Shown here: positions 1-9,181 of the stretch, in pieces
Position numbering within the stretch: the first letter of the stretch is position 1
Layout: every line of letters starts with the position of its first letter
Origin: Chara braunii
Taxonomy: Eukaryota; Streptophyta; Charophyceae; Charales; Characeae
DNA: 28,684 bases
Direction: 5' to 3'
Assembly (NCBI GenBank): GCA_003427395.1
Contig: BFEA01000622.1
Span: 855,050 to 883,733, forward strand
Translations under genes and position numbers: made by a program
The notes under the pieces: generated by a model
Told to the model about the DNA's origin: nothing
Seen by the model: the letters and a program-made list of their open reading frames with translations, nothing else
The model's database searches: none

Positions 1-24
1 TTTTTTTAGACACACACCCCTGTA

Positions 25-62
25 GTGCTAGTGGTGCTGAGCGAGCCAGACACCACTAGCAC
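25..62. repeat. 12-bp perfect hairpin in the tail of a retroposon 3' cassette
   Basis: Arms 25-36 and 51-62 are perfect reverse complements (GTGCTAGTGGTG and CACCACTAGCAC) around a 14-nt loop. On the minus strand this hairpin lies between the pseudoknot cassette at 72-126 and the poly(A) represented by the T run at 1-7. It therefore forms a third stem in the 3' tail of this copy. Confidence 0.75.
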
Positions 63-71
63 CCAGAGGGA

Positions 72-126
72 GGCTCCTGTCTATTGGTGGGGAGCATCAC
101 CTGCTGGACAACGGGTCCAGCGTCCC
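72..126 (-). repeat. Retroposon 3' cassette, copy C1 (hairpin plus pseudoknot)
   Basis: Read on the minus strand it starts GGGAC. It then has stem GCTGGA, loop CCCGTTG and stem TCCAGC, followed by GGTG, loop ATGCTCCC and CACC, then AATAGA and GGAGC. The loop GCTCC can pair with the downstream GGAGC, giving an H-type pseudoknot. It lies 3' of the LINE relic at 531-2075 and is followed by poly(A) at the window edge (1-7). Six other copies occur in the window. The structure is inferred from sequence, and the conserved parts are seen directly. Confidence 0.8.
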
Positions 127-530
127 TCTACAGATTGCAGAATGAATATAAACCAGAGAAGTTAAGTGGTCTTGAGCCTGCCAGCATTGATTGCTCTGGA
201 TACCAGAGGATTGACTGTGCAGGTTGTTGAGGGGAGGAAACCTTTTCGCCCTAGCGGCAGGCGCCAGATGTCTACTGCTAAAAAACTAGCCCCTCCCTCC
301 TTTTGCTTTCATAGACTTCTTGCGCAGGAGTCAACAAAGGCCTGCCACCGTCGTTCATCCCGGATTCGTTCTCCTTTACAAGCAAGGGCGCCGAGTCCCA
401 GTCGTGTTTTTGGTGGACCCGTATGATGTACAAGGGGACGAGGAGGCTGGTTCTGCTCCCAGGGGGCGACTGGGTCAGATTATCAATCCTCCCTATACCC
501 TTATCCATCATGGCAGGTTCACGAAAAACA
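127..530 (-). other. 3' UTR-like region of LINE copy A
   Basis: Non-coding stretch between the end of the LINE reading frame and the terminal cassette. On the minus strand it shares with LINE copy B (3686-3865) the ordered motifs CAGTAG-CAT, TGGCGCC and GAA(A/G)AGGTTT followed by TCCC. That supports a common 3' UTR. It also holds, at 177-226, a ~48-bp module that recurs at about 12805-12845 and 13037-13084. Short ORFs here show no recognisable domain. Confidence 0.6.
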
Positions 531-2075
531 CTATTGGGAGGGTTGCCCTGTGTCACGGCCATACCAGCTCAATTCCATCAAGACATTATTGGGTAAGGGA
601 AATAGGTCAGGGAATTCAGAGGAAGGGGGGAGAGGGATGTTATCAGGGATTACAGTCCAGTCGTGGAAGATCAATCGATATTTTTTCTGCGATATATCCA
701 ACCGATCGTTGTCTTCCAGGTGCCAGCCATCCCACTGAATCGTCGCTATCCATCCTCCCTGTTCCCCCCCCAGCCAGTCCATGCAGAATTCATGTAATTG
801 GTGGACAATGTTTGCTCTTTTTGTGAGAGCTATCATTGTTTGTACAGTTTTCCTCCTCTGGGCTCTGATTGTTGTTTCTATTGTGTCTTTAATCATTTCT
901 ATTATCTCGCCACCTTCCACATGAGCACCTTCAAGTGCTAGGGTGCATCTGCGGCGCCATATGGCCCATAGGACCGCGTCCCTCCCGGTCTTGAATAAAG
1001 TAGCCGTAAAGGTCGAGGTTTGGGTAGTCCAATGACCGGTTAGCAAGGCTCTCCATTCCCACGGTCAATCACTATCTGCGCCTAGCTGGTTCCAGATCCG
1101 AACCCACACACGCCACGTCAGTATTGAAGCCGGGCATTGCAAAGAAAGATATTCTATGGTCTCATCAACCTTCCGAGAAGGAAAACCTTATTTGCAAGCC
1201 AGACACCAGGGGAGGGCCAAACCTTTCTGTTCCAGGTGGGTGTGGTCAATGAGCCATGCATTTGTGGGCAGGCAGCGGTGGGTAATCTACCATTGGAGTG
1301 AGGCAATTTTGGCCGGTTTGGACTTTGTCCCTTTAAACCATTTAATGGGTGACAGAGAATTCAATGCGACATTTAGATGTCTAGCCCACCGGTCTACTAT
1401 ACGATTCTTCAGGTTGATTTTGGTCTTGAGCATCTGATAAGAGGCCTTGACTCCAAGTGAATGGAGATAGCGATATTTTGGTTTGCCATTCCTTGTCGGT
1501 AGCTTCCATCTCCACTCAGCTGCATCTATGGGGAGGTCCTGGATTGGTACCTCTGGTTTGAAAGCCAACCAGGAGTCCCCGTCTCGCAGGACCCTCACTC
1601 TATGGACTATTCCAGTTGCAATTCAAAAGACCTCATTCGGCTCCCCCCTGATCAATTTGTTTTGTTGTGTTCGATAGAAGAAGTCTACCAACACTTCCCC
1701 TGGTCTGTTTGAAATTGCTTGTCCCACTCTCATTGCATCTCCACTTAATACAACCCAGTCGCCTACCTCCACCGTCGGTCCTTGCCGAAGAGTCCTCAAC
1801 CATGCAAGAGGGAGGGCAAAAAAAATCTGGTCTAGTTTATCACCTATTCTTTGGCAGTGGGGGAACTTTGTTCTCAGCTGTTCTTTTGAGACCCAATTAT
1901 TCCTGGTTTGGTCCCATAGATCCCCTACCTTCGTGACCCCATTTCTTACCCATCCCTTACACGGACGGCTCGAGCTGAGAAAAAACCGCCCCTGCAGATC
2001 TGTTACCCATCGGTTTCCGAGTAGGGGTTGGCGAAGGACTTCTTCCCAACGCTCCGGGAATGGTCTAGTTTAGCT
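531..2075 (-). pseudogene. Decayed LINE ORF2 C-terminal region, copy A
   Basis: Relic of a plant-type LINE polyprotein covering only the part after the reverse transcriptase. In order on the minus strand I see RWEEV..QPL..NRW (about 2060), a linker with DWVVLSGDAMRVGQ, then DRWARHLN (about 1370). A zinc-binding segment (zf-RVT type) follows at about 1290-1130, with HRCLPT, CLAC and a late Cys. The usual His of that motif reads as Tyr (TIEYLSLQC). The C-terminal module has CMDWLGG, then an FHDW motif near 590. Several stops and frame changes break it. The same order occurs in copies at 3866-6240 and 9182-10673. The palm of the RT is absent, so the copy is 5' truncated, as is usual for LINEs. 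Confidence 0.75.
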
Positions 2076-2112
2076 CTCTTTTTAGTTCTTTTTGTTCCAA
2101 AGCTACGTATAT

Positions 2113-2144
2113 GGCCTCTCTCCACCACTCTCCAAATGTGCAAA
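2113..2144 (+). repeat. Solo terminus of the 17.6-19.6 kb hairpin-element family
   Basis: Begins GGCCTC and contains CCACCACTCTCCAAATGTGC, which is the terminal sequence found at the ends of the small hairpin elements at 17593-17714 and elsewhere. No matching opposite end is visible nearby, so it is a fragment. Confidence 0.5.
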
Positions 2145-2489
2145 TGACGTTCTCCCACCAATCTCCTGCTTGCAGCAAAGTTGAAGTATCTTGTTGAACC
2201 TTTTTTTTTTTAATTTGGGGAGCTGTATTTTCGCTCAAAGGGACAATGGACCCGGTTTCCCCTCACCTCAGGGGTCTGCCGAGGCGGTTGGTTGGTAATT
2301 TTTTTGGGCCCTGCAGAGTTATTGTTTGTGAAAAAAAGTGATTGCCCGCATTATTTCTCGCGAGGAGTGCAGGGAAGTGAAAAAAAAACCTGAAATTTGC
2401 ACCCCCAGGAGTCCCGGGATCGAGGGTCGCAACATAGGAGTCAAGGGGTTGATCGACAACCCCGACTTACCACAGGGGATCCCTGCTTG
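2145..2489. other. Unassigned non-coding stretch
   Basis: Contains a T run near 2203-2212 and a weak resemblance to the 3' cassette start near 2240 (GGACCCGGTTTCC) without the rest of the structure. No ORF with a recognisable domain. It may be degraded sequence belonging to the gypsy relic that follows. Confidence 0.4.
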
Positions 2490-3130
2490 ACAACACTGGT
2501 ACAAGTCTAATGTTTAAGATGACGTGAAGTATATTGTTAAACATTGTCTAGTATGGACCACTGATGAGGGCCCAATCCAGATTCCCAATACAATCGCGCT
2601 ACCTGAGGTGATCCATGCTTTCCAACTTGTCAGCATCGATACGATAAATATTATTGTGCCAGATCACCGAATAAATGTAAACACACTATAATATATTATT
2701 ATCTGTGATTGATCAATGACATTTTTTTAAATGTAAAGAGGGATACCCCTGTAAAACACCTAATGTGTCATAGATGACCATCAATATCGATAAACCACAC
2801 GTAAGCACAAAGGAAAGCCTAACTGATAATGGGTTTCAGTTTCGAGGAGAAGCGGAATTGACTCTGGTCCAGAGAGGCACCAACTTCATCAAGCTTCGAC
2901 ATACGGTGTTGCGCATGTCACAATCTCATGGGTTGGCTGAAAATGCCAACCGTATGATTAAAATCACTCTTCGACGGAATATAACGGCTAAAGACACACG
3001 CATGTGGCTCGAGATTGTTTACCTGATTATATATATCGGTCCACATCCCATGAGTTGACGGGCCTAACCCCATTTCAAATATGAACTAACAGTATTTTAT
3101 GTGCCAATTTACAGGAGACCTCGAGAATGC
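2490..3130 (+). pseudogene. Ty3/gypsy-type integrase relic
   Basis: Fragment of a retrotransposon integrase, the enzyme that inserts element cDNA into the host genome. An upstream block reads V-KYIVKHCLVW then FQLVSIDTI (about 2520-2650). This matches the end of the zinc-binding domain and the first catalytic Asp of the core. A later block (2774-3055) holds TDNGFQF with the second Asp and SHGLAENANR with the catalytic Glu, with 37 residues between them against about 35 in the family. A GLTPFQI motif follows and is interrupted by a stop. Stops and an AT-rich break around 2690-2760 make it non-functional. No protease, RT or RNase H of the same element is visible. Confidence 0.75.
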
Positions 3131-3606
3131 CGATGTTAGGGACCGTGACACGGGGGTTGTGGTGAAAGCCAAACCTAAATGATACCTAAAACTTATGGAA
3201 TGGGTATTTCCCAAGCTAGCGCACAAGAGGGAAAGAATGATGGAACTGACCCACAATAGACAGTTTCGTAGCTACAAGACATGAAATAAGAATGTTGGGT
3301 CCATGACCCAATATGAATTACGAGATCTAGTCCAGATAATTAAATGTCTTTGCGACGGAAAGCGAGTTCCCTAGTACTTTTGTTTCTTCCACCAAATCGA
3401 GCTTGGACCAAAGAACATTAACATTGTGCAGCTAGCGCTCGAAGTTGGAGGAAGCCATAGCTTGTTGCCTATCGTCTGCCACCTTTCCTATCTTCAACCT
3501 CTTTTTCTCTTTTTGAGCTGCCATCTCGTTGTTCCTCCTCATCTCTCTAAGCCAGCGGATACGACTGTAATATTGAGATCCTCTCCCCTTTTCTTTATTC
3601 TCCTCT
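3131..3606 (+). other. Downstream remnant of the gypsy element, then unassigned DNA
   Basis: The first half probably continues the 3' part of the gypsy pol relic, because it keeps the same strand and a degraded basic coding character up to about 3360. I recognise no chromodomain. From about 3420 the sequence is C/T-rich and runs into the poly(T) at 3607-3620, which is the poly(A) tail of the next LINE on the minus strand. Confidence 0.35.
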
Positions 3607-3632
3607 TTTTTTTTTTTTTTACGTTCCATGAA

Positions 3633-3685
3633 CTTCCATCTATTGGTGGGGAGCTGCACCTGCCGGAAAATGGGTCCAGCGTCCC
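3633..3685 (-). repeat. Retroposon 3' cassette, copy C2, with poly(A)
   Basis: Minus-strand copy with stem GCTGGA, loop CCCATTT, stem TCCGGC (one G-U pair), then GGTG, loop CAGCTCCC, CACC and AATAGA. The last pseudoknot strand is damaged (GGAAG instead of GGAGC). A 14-nt poly(A), seen as T at 3607-3620, follows about 12 nt later. It sits at the 3' end of LINE copy B. Confidence 0.8.
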
Positions 3686-3865
3686 TCAAATGCATCAAGG
3701 AATAAAAGTTGTACTTTTTTTTCTCAGTTGAATAAGGGATCAAAACCTCTTCACCCTTTTGTGGGCGCCAGGTCATAATTATGCCTACTGGTGTGTATCT
3801 CCTTATCTACTAGCGGGGAACTTAAAATTTTGATAATGAAGACCAGTAAAAAAACAAAACTAAAT
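3686..3865 (-). other. 3' UTR of LINE copy B
   Basis: Shares motif order with the 3' UTR of LINE copy A: CAGTAG-CAT, TGGCGCC and GAAGAGGTTT, then TCCC and TCAAC. This ties the cassette at 3633-3685 to the LINE family and not to an independent insertion. Confidence 0.6.
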
Positions 3866-6240
3866 TTACTCATCCCCAAACCATAAGTTTGGAACCATGC
3901 TTCTTGAATCCGACAAGAAACTGCCATCTTGACAACTATTGAATGAAAACAAACCAGACATTTTTCTCCGCACGCCTCCTCTAATTTGAGTCATACCACT
4001 TAGCAGGATCAGACTCAGTGAAGATTGTGGAAGTAGTTCTGGGAAATCCGAAGAGGGGCGTAAAGGAACTGAAGGATCCAGGCCTGTCCAATCATTGAAA
4101 GTTGAAACAAATTCTGTAATCTCTACATATCTGAGTCTGACTTCCATCCTGATTTCCCTCCCCTGCCACATTCCATTTAATTTCTCCCATCTTCCCTCCT
4201 TGGGATCCCCCAAGCCAGTCGCCACAAAATTGTTTGATGTGTTGAGTTATTTCTTTTTTGGTAGACATGAATTTTATTTTTGCTTTGACATTTTCCCAAT
4301 TTGATGCGATGACAGTCTGCACTTGCTGTTTGATTGAATCTGTAAATTATGGGTCATCAAGTCGGTCCCCTTCCATCTCAAAAGTACATAATGGCCAAAT
4401 AATTGCTCTTCTTCCTGTTTTGTATGGATTGAAAGTGAAGCCGTCCGATGGGGTGAGTTCCCAGGTTTCACACATCAATGCTTTCCAATTCCGAGACAAT
4501 GATTGCGTGGTCTCAAGATGATTCCATATTCTATCCCACCATCTCCATAGCCAGACTGCACCTGGCATCTCAAGAAGATATGCTTTATGGTTTCTGGAAT
4601 GTTTTTAGAAGGGAACGACGAGGCACAAAATTTACACCATGGGGAGGCCAAACCTTTCTGTTCTAGGGAGGTTTTAATAGTGAGTCAATCCGTTGTTGGT
4701 AGGCAGCGGTGGTTTATTTGCCGTTGTAGTGAAGCTACTTTAGCTCGTCTAGATTTAATGGTTTTAAATCATTTAATGGATCTTAGGTCCTCATGGGCTA
4801 TGTTTAGATGTTTCATCCATCTAGCCTCCGCCTTGTCTCTTAAGTTCAGTCTTAGGCCTGAGCATCCGATAAGTGGATTTAACTGTTAAAATATGTAATT
4901 TACGGACCTTCATTCTCCCTTTGCCTATTGGGGCGGACCAGATCTAACTAGCCGGATCCAATGCCAGTTTGTCTATTGAACGAGTCGGTTGAAACACAAT
5001 CCATTTTTCCTTAGCTTGCAAAATTCTAATTTTGAATACTTAATCCTCTTGATACCACTTAGTTTCCGGAGATTTGGGGTTCATTATAAAATTGTTGTGT
5101 CCAAGTGAGGAAAGAACCACCAGAACCTTTTGATCATCTCTTGTTATTATTACATTCCCCACTCGTTGCGTATTATCTTTAAGACCAACTCAATCTCCTT
5201 TTGGTAACTTAAGACCCTTCTTCAGTATCCTAACCCATTCTAGGGGAATCAATTCAATAAGGTTTCAAGGGCATTTGTGGATTGTTTGCAATACCTTAGG
5301 CATGAATGGAGAATAGACAGGAGATGCCAATCCTTTGTCTCGCAACACTAGAGGTCCCCAATTATGGAAATGCAATTTTTCACCCATCCTCTCTACAATG
5401 AATCCATACATTGGAGTGTTCTCTTGTGAGAGTCAGTGATCCATCTATTATTAAAAAGAGGTTGTTGGCAAACTTCTTCCCATCTTTTTGGAAGAACCTT
5501 GTCTAGGAGGGGTAATTTTCTCCAAGTTTTCAAAAGATCTAGCCAAAATGGGTCGTGCTTAATATCTGACCTCACTGCCTGTCTATTGAGCTCCTTTGTT
5601 TGACCCAGGTTCCGTGGGTTTTGTACTCTACCATTTGAAAGAGTCAAAGAGCAGTTTTTTAACCAAACCATTGGATCTGTTTCATTTGGTGTCATTGGTG
5701 TTAGACGTGAAATTTGTTCCCAAACCAGTGGAATCAAAGGAGTTTGTGGGTTGAAAAACAATTTTTTTATCCTTTGTATTGAAAAAGTCGTAGCTTATGT
5801 AGTTGGGCTTTGGATACACAAACCTCTTGTTGCCTTCGGTTGGATGACTGCTTGTTAGGCGACTCTACTTATGACATTTTAGAATTCATGATTTCCTCTC
5901 CAAAGGAAGGATGCTACTTGTCTTTGTAGAGTCTTTCATCACTTTTTATCTATTGCCCATATTGCTGATTTATACCATATGGAGGCCAGGATAACATTGT
6001 TTACAACCAGCAACCTTCCTATCAAGGATGTATGTTTATCTTTCCATACTTCCATTTTTGCTAAGGCTTGTTTTGAAATCCATTCATTATTTGAGGTTGG
6101 TTTGCCTTCTGCTAATTGGAATACCCCTGAGACTCTACTAGTAGTATTTAGGGGGAGCCAACTTATATTTGGGGCTTTTGGGGCCGAACCTCTTGGTGGG
6201 GTATCCACCACCCTTGTGTTTTCCTCCTATCTACTCTTTG
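3866..6240 (-). pseudogene. Decayed LINE ORF2 (RT thumb to C-terminus), copy B
   Basis: The longest LINE relic in the window, read on the minus strand. At 6211-5939 it has the RT thumb-like motif GRLLVVNNVILASIWYK. At 5761-5393 a linker holds PMVWLKN, LLKTWRKLP and RWEEV..QPLFNNRWITD. At about 4720-4570 a zinc-binding motif has CLPT, CKFC and HIFLRC, followed after a frameshift by VWLWRWWDRIWNHL. The C-terminus has KKEITQHIKQFCGDWLGG and a DWTGLDP motif (4322-3866). Frameshifts and stops occur between these blocks. No catalytic RT palm motif is present, so the copy is 5' truncated, perhaps near 6240. The 3' UTR and cassette follow directly. Confidence 0.8.
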
Positions 6241-6289
6241 CCATGAACGTGGAAATACGATTCGCGACTGAATGAGAGATTTCATCTCA

Positions 6290-6660
6290 CCTTCTTCGAG
6301 TACGGGTGGTAAGCGGATTTCGGTTTTGCTTCTTGCAGATTGGAAATCCGAATGTGTGGTACACTTCTATTCGCTGCATTCAACATTTTGAGCAGTCGTT
6401 GTCGCTTCATAACCATCAAAATCGACATAAAGCCCCGGTGGTACTGCGATTTTTAAGTCAATCCTTTGCCAATGGGTACTAGGAGAATAGTGGTGCTCAA
6501 GCATCATCTCACTATAATAGATCTCTTTGCGGATTTTCGCACAGATCCTCTGAAGTTTTCGACGTTGTATCGCCAAGCTATTCACCAGGTTGTGTCTACA
6601 TGGGCACATCTCATTCGCAATGAAAGGTAGGTGAAAGGTGCATTTGACTACGAAATTTCG
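6290..6660 (-). pseudogene. Unrecognised coding-like stretch
   Basis: An open minus-strand frame of about 100 codons (6660-6367) with balanced composition, including blocks such as AIQRRKLQRICAKIRKEIYY and PPGLYVDFDGYEATTT. I do not recognise the family. The open frame begins inside the terminal inverted repeat of the adjacent foldback element, so any true N-terminus is lost or on another exon. Near 6290 a sequence reading AAG then GTGAG on the minus strand resembles a splice donor. It could be an exon fragment of a cellular or transposon gene, or a chance ORF. Confidence 0.25.
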
Positions 6661-6681
6661 GCGCCCCCGGCCAATAAACAC

Positions 6682-7032
6682 CCATTTCGTCAAAACGGAC
6701 ATATTATATTTTTTGAACGAAATCAAATCTGAATTTTTTTGCCAAAATCCGGTCGGAATTTTTCGCTCCTGGGGGTCCGGCGTTCCCAGAACGCCGGACC
6801 CCCTACATGTATCTGGTCTATGGTTGAGACCAGATACAATTTTTTTTTATTTTTTTATTTTTTTTTATTTTTTTAGGTATCTGGTCTCAACCATAGACCA
6901 CATACATGTAGGAGGTCCGGCGTTTTGGGAACGCCGGACCCCCAGGAACAAAAAATTCCGACCGGATCTTGGCAAAAAAAGTCAGTTTTGATTTCGTTCA
7001 AAAAATATAATATGTCCGTTTTGACGAAATGG
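6682..7032. mobile_element. 351-bp foldback element with nested hairpins
   Basis: Almost the whole element is one inverted repeat. Arms of about 150 bp (6682-6835 and 6873-7032) flank a T-rich centre. Termini read CCATTTCGTCAAAACGGACA and its complement. Each arm also contains its own hairpin: 6772-6804 is GGGGGTCCGGCGTT, CCCAG, then the perfect complement, and a near copy lies in the right arm around 6912-6943. The single strand could therefore fold as one long stem or as a cross with two extra arms. No coding capacity. I see no clear target-site duplication. It resembles a MITE or foldback transposon. Confidence 0.8.
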
Positions 7033-7040
7033 CTTTTAAT

Positions 7041-8435
7041 ATGGATCAGCACGCTGTCATACTGGATCGACTCCATGAAGACTTCGATCATGATCCTCCT
7101 CCTCACCCTCGCCTTGATCTTCCTTCTGTTGAGCGTCATCTAGAGCTATGACTCCTGTACTCCCTTTTTGTCTTAAAGTTTTATCTTCCTTCCAATTTCT
7201 CCTTCATCGTCCCCTCTCTCCATTGCAACTATTTGTTCGTTCATGTTGAGGAGATTAAGCCAGGTAAAGTGTCTTAGGATGTTGGGGACCATTGGGCGAA
7301 TTCTATTGCGCCTGGGTATTTTCACTTGGAGGTTTGCCTGCTTCCCATTATATTTTGATATACTATGTTACAACAGTTGGGGCTCACCGTCAAACTATTG
7401 TGTATCCAAACCTGGAAAGTCGATCTGCTTACGGACGATTTCTATGGGATAGTTGCGAGGATCGCCTCACGGGTGACATCGGTTGTAATATGTGAGATAG
7501 TGGCAATTTCTCATGAGATCCTGAACACTCTCAACCTCCATTTAGACAACCTGACCAATGATCGTGACCTTGAGTTGGTGTTCCTAGAATTAATGTCTGA
7601 CTCGTTGCTTCACTAATTTTCTCTGTGGGAAGGTGATTCTCGGAACGCTTTGTTTTATATATAGCATGAGTGGATTCAACTTCCTCGCCGACATTGACAA
7701 TTTTGGCGACGACACGACGATAATGACCTGAGTCATATCCGCCATCTCAAGCCCACTGATCCTGAAGAATCCACTTCCGCCTCCTCAGCATCTTCGTCGC
7801 AAGCCCCTCCTCCCCCTTATCCTCCATCTGAAACACCCATTTCCTCCTCCACATGCTCCTCCTCCTGTCTTAGCCGCTCTTCGGCTTCTCATCACCCCAC
7901 TTCGTCTTCTCATCACCCCTCTTCTTCTCCCTCTGTCCAGGAGATACACAACGCGGAAAAGGTCTCACATCCCCTAGACACAGTGAGAGCACCGTCTCCA
8001 GATCCCTTTGTTTTGACTACGATGACAAACGCTCTCACCGACGCCGATCTCGATGTTGTTCCCCTCCATATCCCTCTCAGTGGCCACGAAAGTTGTCACC
8101 CCATATGCAAACATGCTCTTGATTTCCTCCAGCTTTGAGAACTCTCAACCCCTACCCCTACTCATCTTGACTCGTCCAATTTCTGTAAGGCTTTCTATCG
8201 GCGTTGCGCTATGATCCCCTCTTTCCGGATGCATGTAGTCTTGTGTTTTTTTTTTCCCGTTCTTTTGTCTAGTACACGTTATGCGCCCATGGAATGCCAT
8301 GTGGAAACATATGCAGGGCATGAACCGACAAAACATCGTGTTGTCCATCTGATCCTTCTACTTGGGCCCACTGGCTGCCTCCCCCTTTCCACTGTTGGGT
8401 TTTCCCGGGCCCCGAAATCTTCGGGGTCGGGATAA
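7041..8435 (+). pseudogene. Decayed single-frame coding region, unknown product
   Basis: Starting at an ATG nine bases after the foldback element, one frame runs about 465 codons with only seven internal stops (first at 7149 and 7275, later at about 7614 and 8136). Random sequence of this length would be expected to contain roughly twenty. The N-terminus reads MDQHAVILDRLHEDFDHD. A middle block has APGYFHLEV. A Ser/Pro/His-rich low-complexity region lies at about 7780-7930, and the C-terminal part has YAPMECHVETYAGHE. I recognise no domain. It may be an old retroelement gag-like gene or a dead cellular gene, and the single-frame argument is inference. Confidence 0.35.
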
Positions 8436-9180
8436 GACCATTTTCTGCAAGGCTGGGACCGTGTAATGGTGGTTTAACGCACCGCAAGTTTCGCTGGTCG
8501 GCCTACCGGGCCAAATGGCTGGTGGTGCCAGCAAAAGGAGACCCTCGACAGTTCGTTTTTTTTTGGCCCGCAGAGTGTTTCCACGCTCAGCATAGGAAGT
8601 AGCAAAGACACAAGTGGTTTAACGGTTTAACCACTAGTACTTTGCCCAACTGCTGATGTCGACCCTAAAATCGGCCTGCGTGCCAAAGCAAAACCAGCCG
8701 GCCCAATCCTATTTTCGGCTAGCGCCGCCAGCCATTTTGGTCCAATACCTCAACCTCTGAAAGATGGGGCCGTTAAAACCACCAGTACATGTCCCATACA
8801 TTGGCCGTGGGTGAGGCCTGACAAGTTTCGGAGGTCGGTAACACCACAAAGGCCGCCGATTAAGTTTAGGGGTAACTATGGCGCAATCACGTTTTGAGTT
8901 CTAAATCCACTTCAGGCATCCCTCAAATACAACACATCCCCACCCAACCCTAAAATTGGGTTGGATGCATTCGTGATTCTCTGCGCTTTGGAGCAAAATT
9001 GACGAAACCGTGACCGAAACGCATTTAAAGCTGAAACTTGACTGCCCCAGGTTTTCGTAAACCGCCAGTACTTTACGCCGCGCGCCAACCTTACTCAATG
9101 TACTTGGCCGCCTCCACCGCACCTTTTCTTTCATTGCGGGGAAAGGTACTGACGGTTTAAATTAGGACCCCAGGGCCTGC
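8436..9180. other. Non-coding repeat-derived stretch with a recurring motif
   Basis: No supported coding region. It holds four copies of a ~24-bp motif close to TTTAAACC-CCAGTACTTT: plus strand at 8624-8647, 8772-8797 and 9057-9076, minus strand at 9138-9164. A fifth is at 17260-17286. The 9057 and 9138 copies face each other and could be the ends of a ~110-bp mini-element. An AGGACCCCAGGGCCTGCA stretch at about 9165-9181 recurs near 14019-14036. Confidence 0.5.
8861..8904 (+). repeat. Dispersed non-coding repeat (AGGGGTAACTA family), copy 1
   Basis: Shares the ordered motifs TTTAGGGGTAACTA, GCG-AATCAC and GAGTT with plus-strand 14516-14570 and minus-strand 17218-17266. It may be the end of a degraded DNA element. 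No coding potential. Confidence 0.45.
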
Positions 9181-9181
9181 A

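Noticed and set aside
72-126. The cassette as a pistol-type self-cleaving ribozyme (hairpin, loop pseudoknot and an A-rich AATAGA linker look similar)
   Set aside because: From memory of the pistol class, a third paired strand should lie between the linker and the pseudoknot's 3' strand, with a defined cleavage site. Here only 1-3 nt separate AATAGA from GGAGC and no such stem is seen. A cleavage assay would settle it.
2222-2275. Eighth cassette copy
   Set aside because: Only GGACCCGGTTTCC resembles the cassette. Stem partners, GCTCCC and AATAGA are missing.
5047-5062. TGATACCA near 5050 as a PBS
   Set aside because: Only eight bases match, and it lies inside LINE copy B coding remnant.
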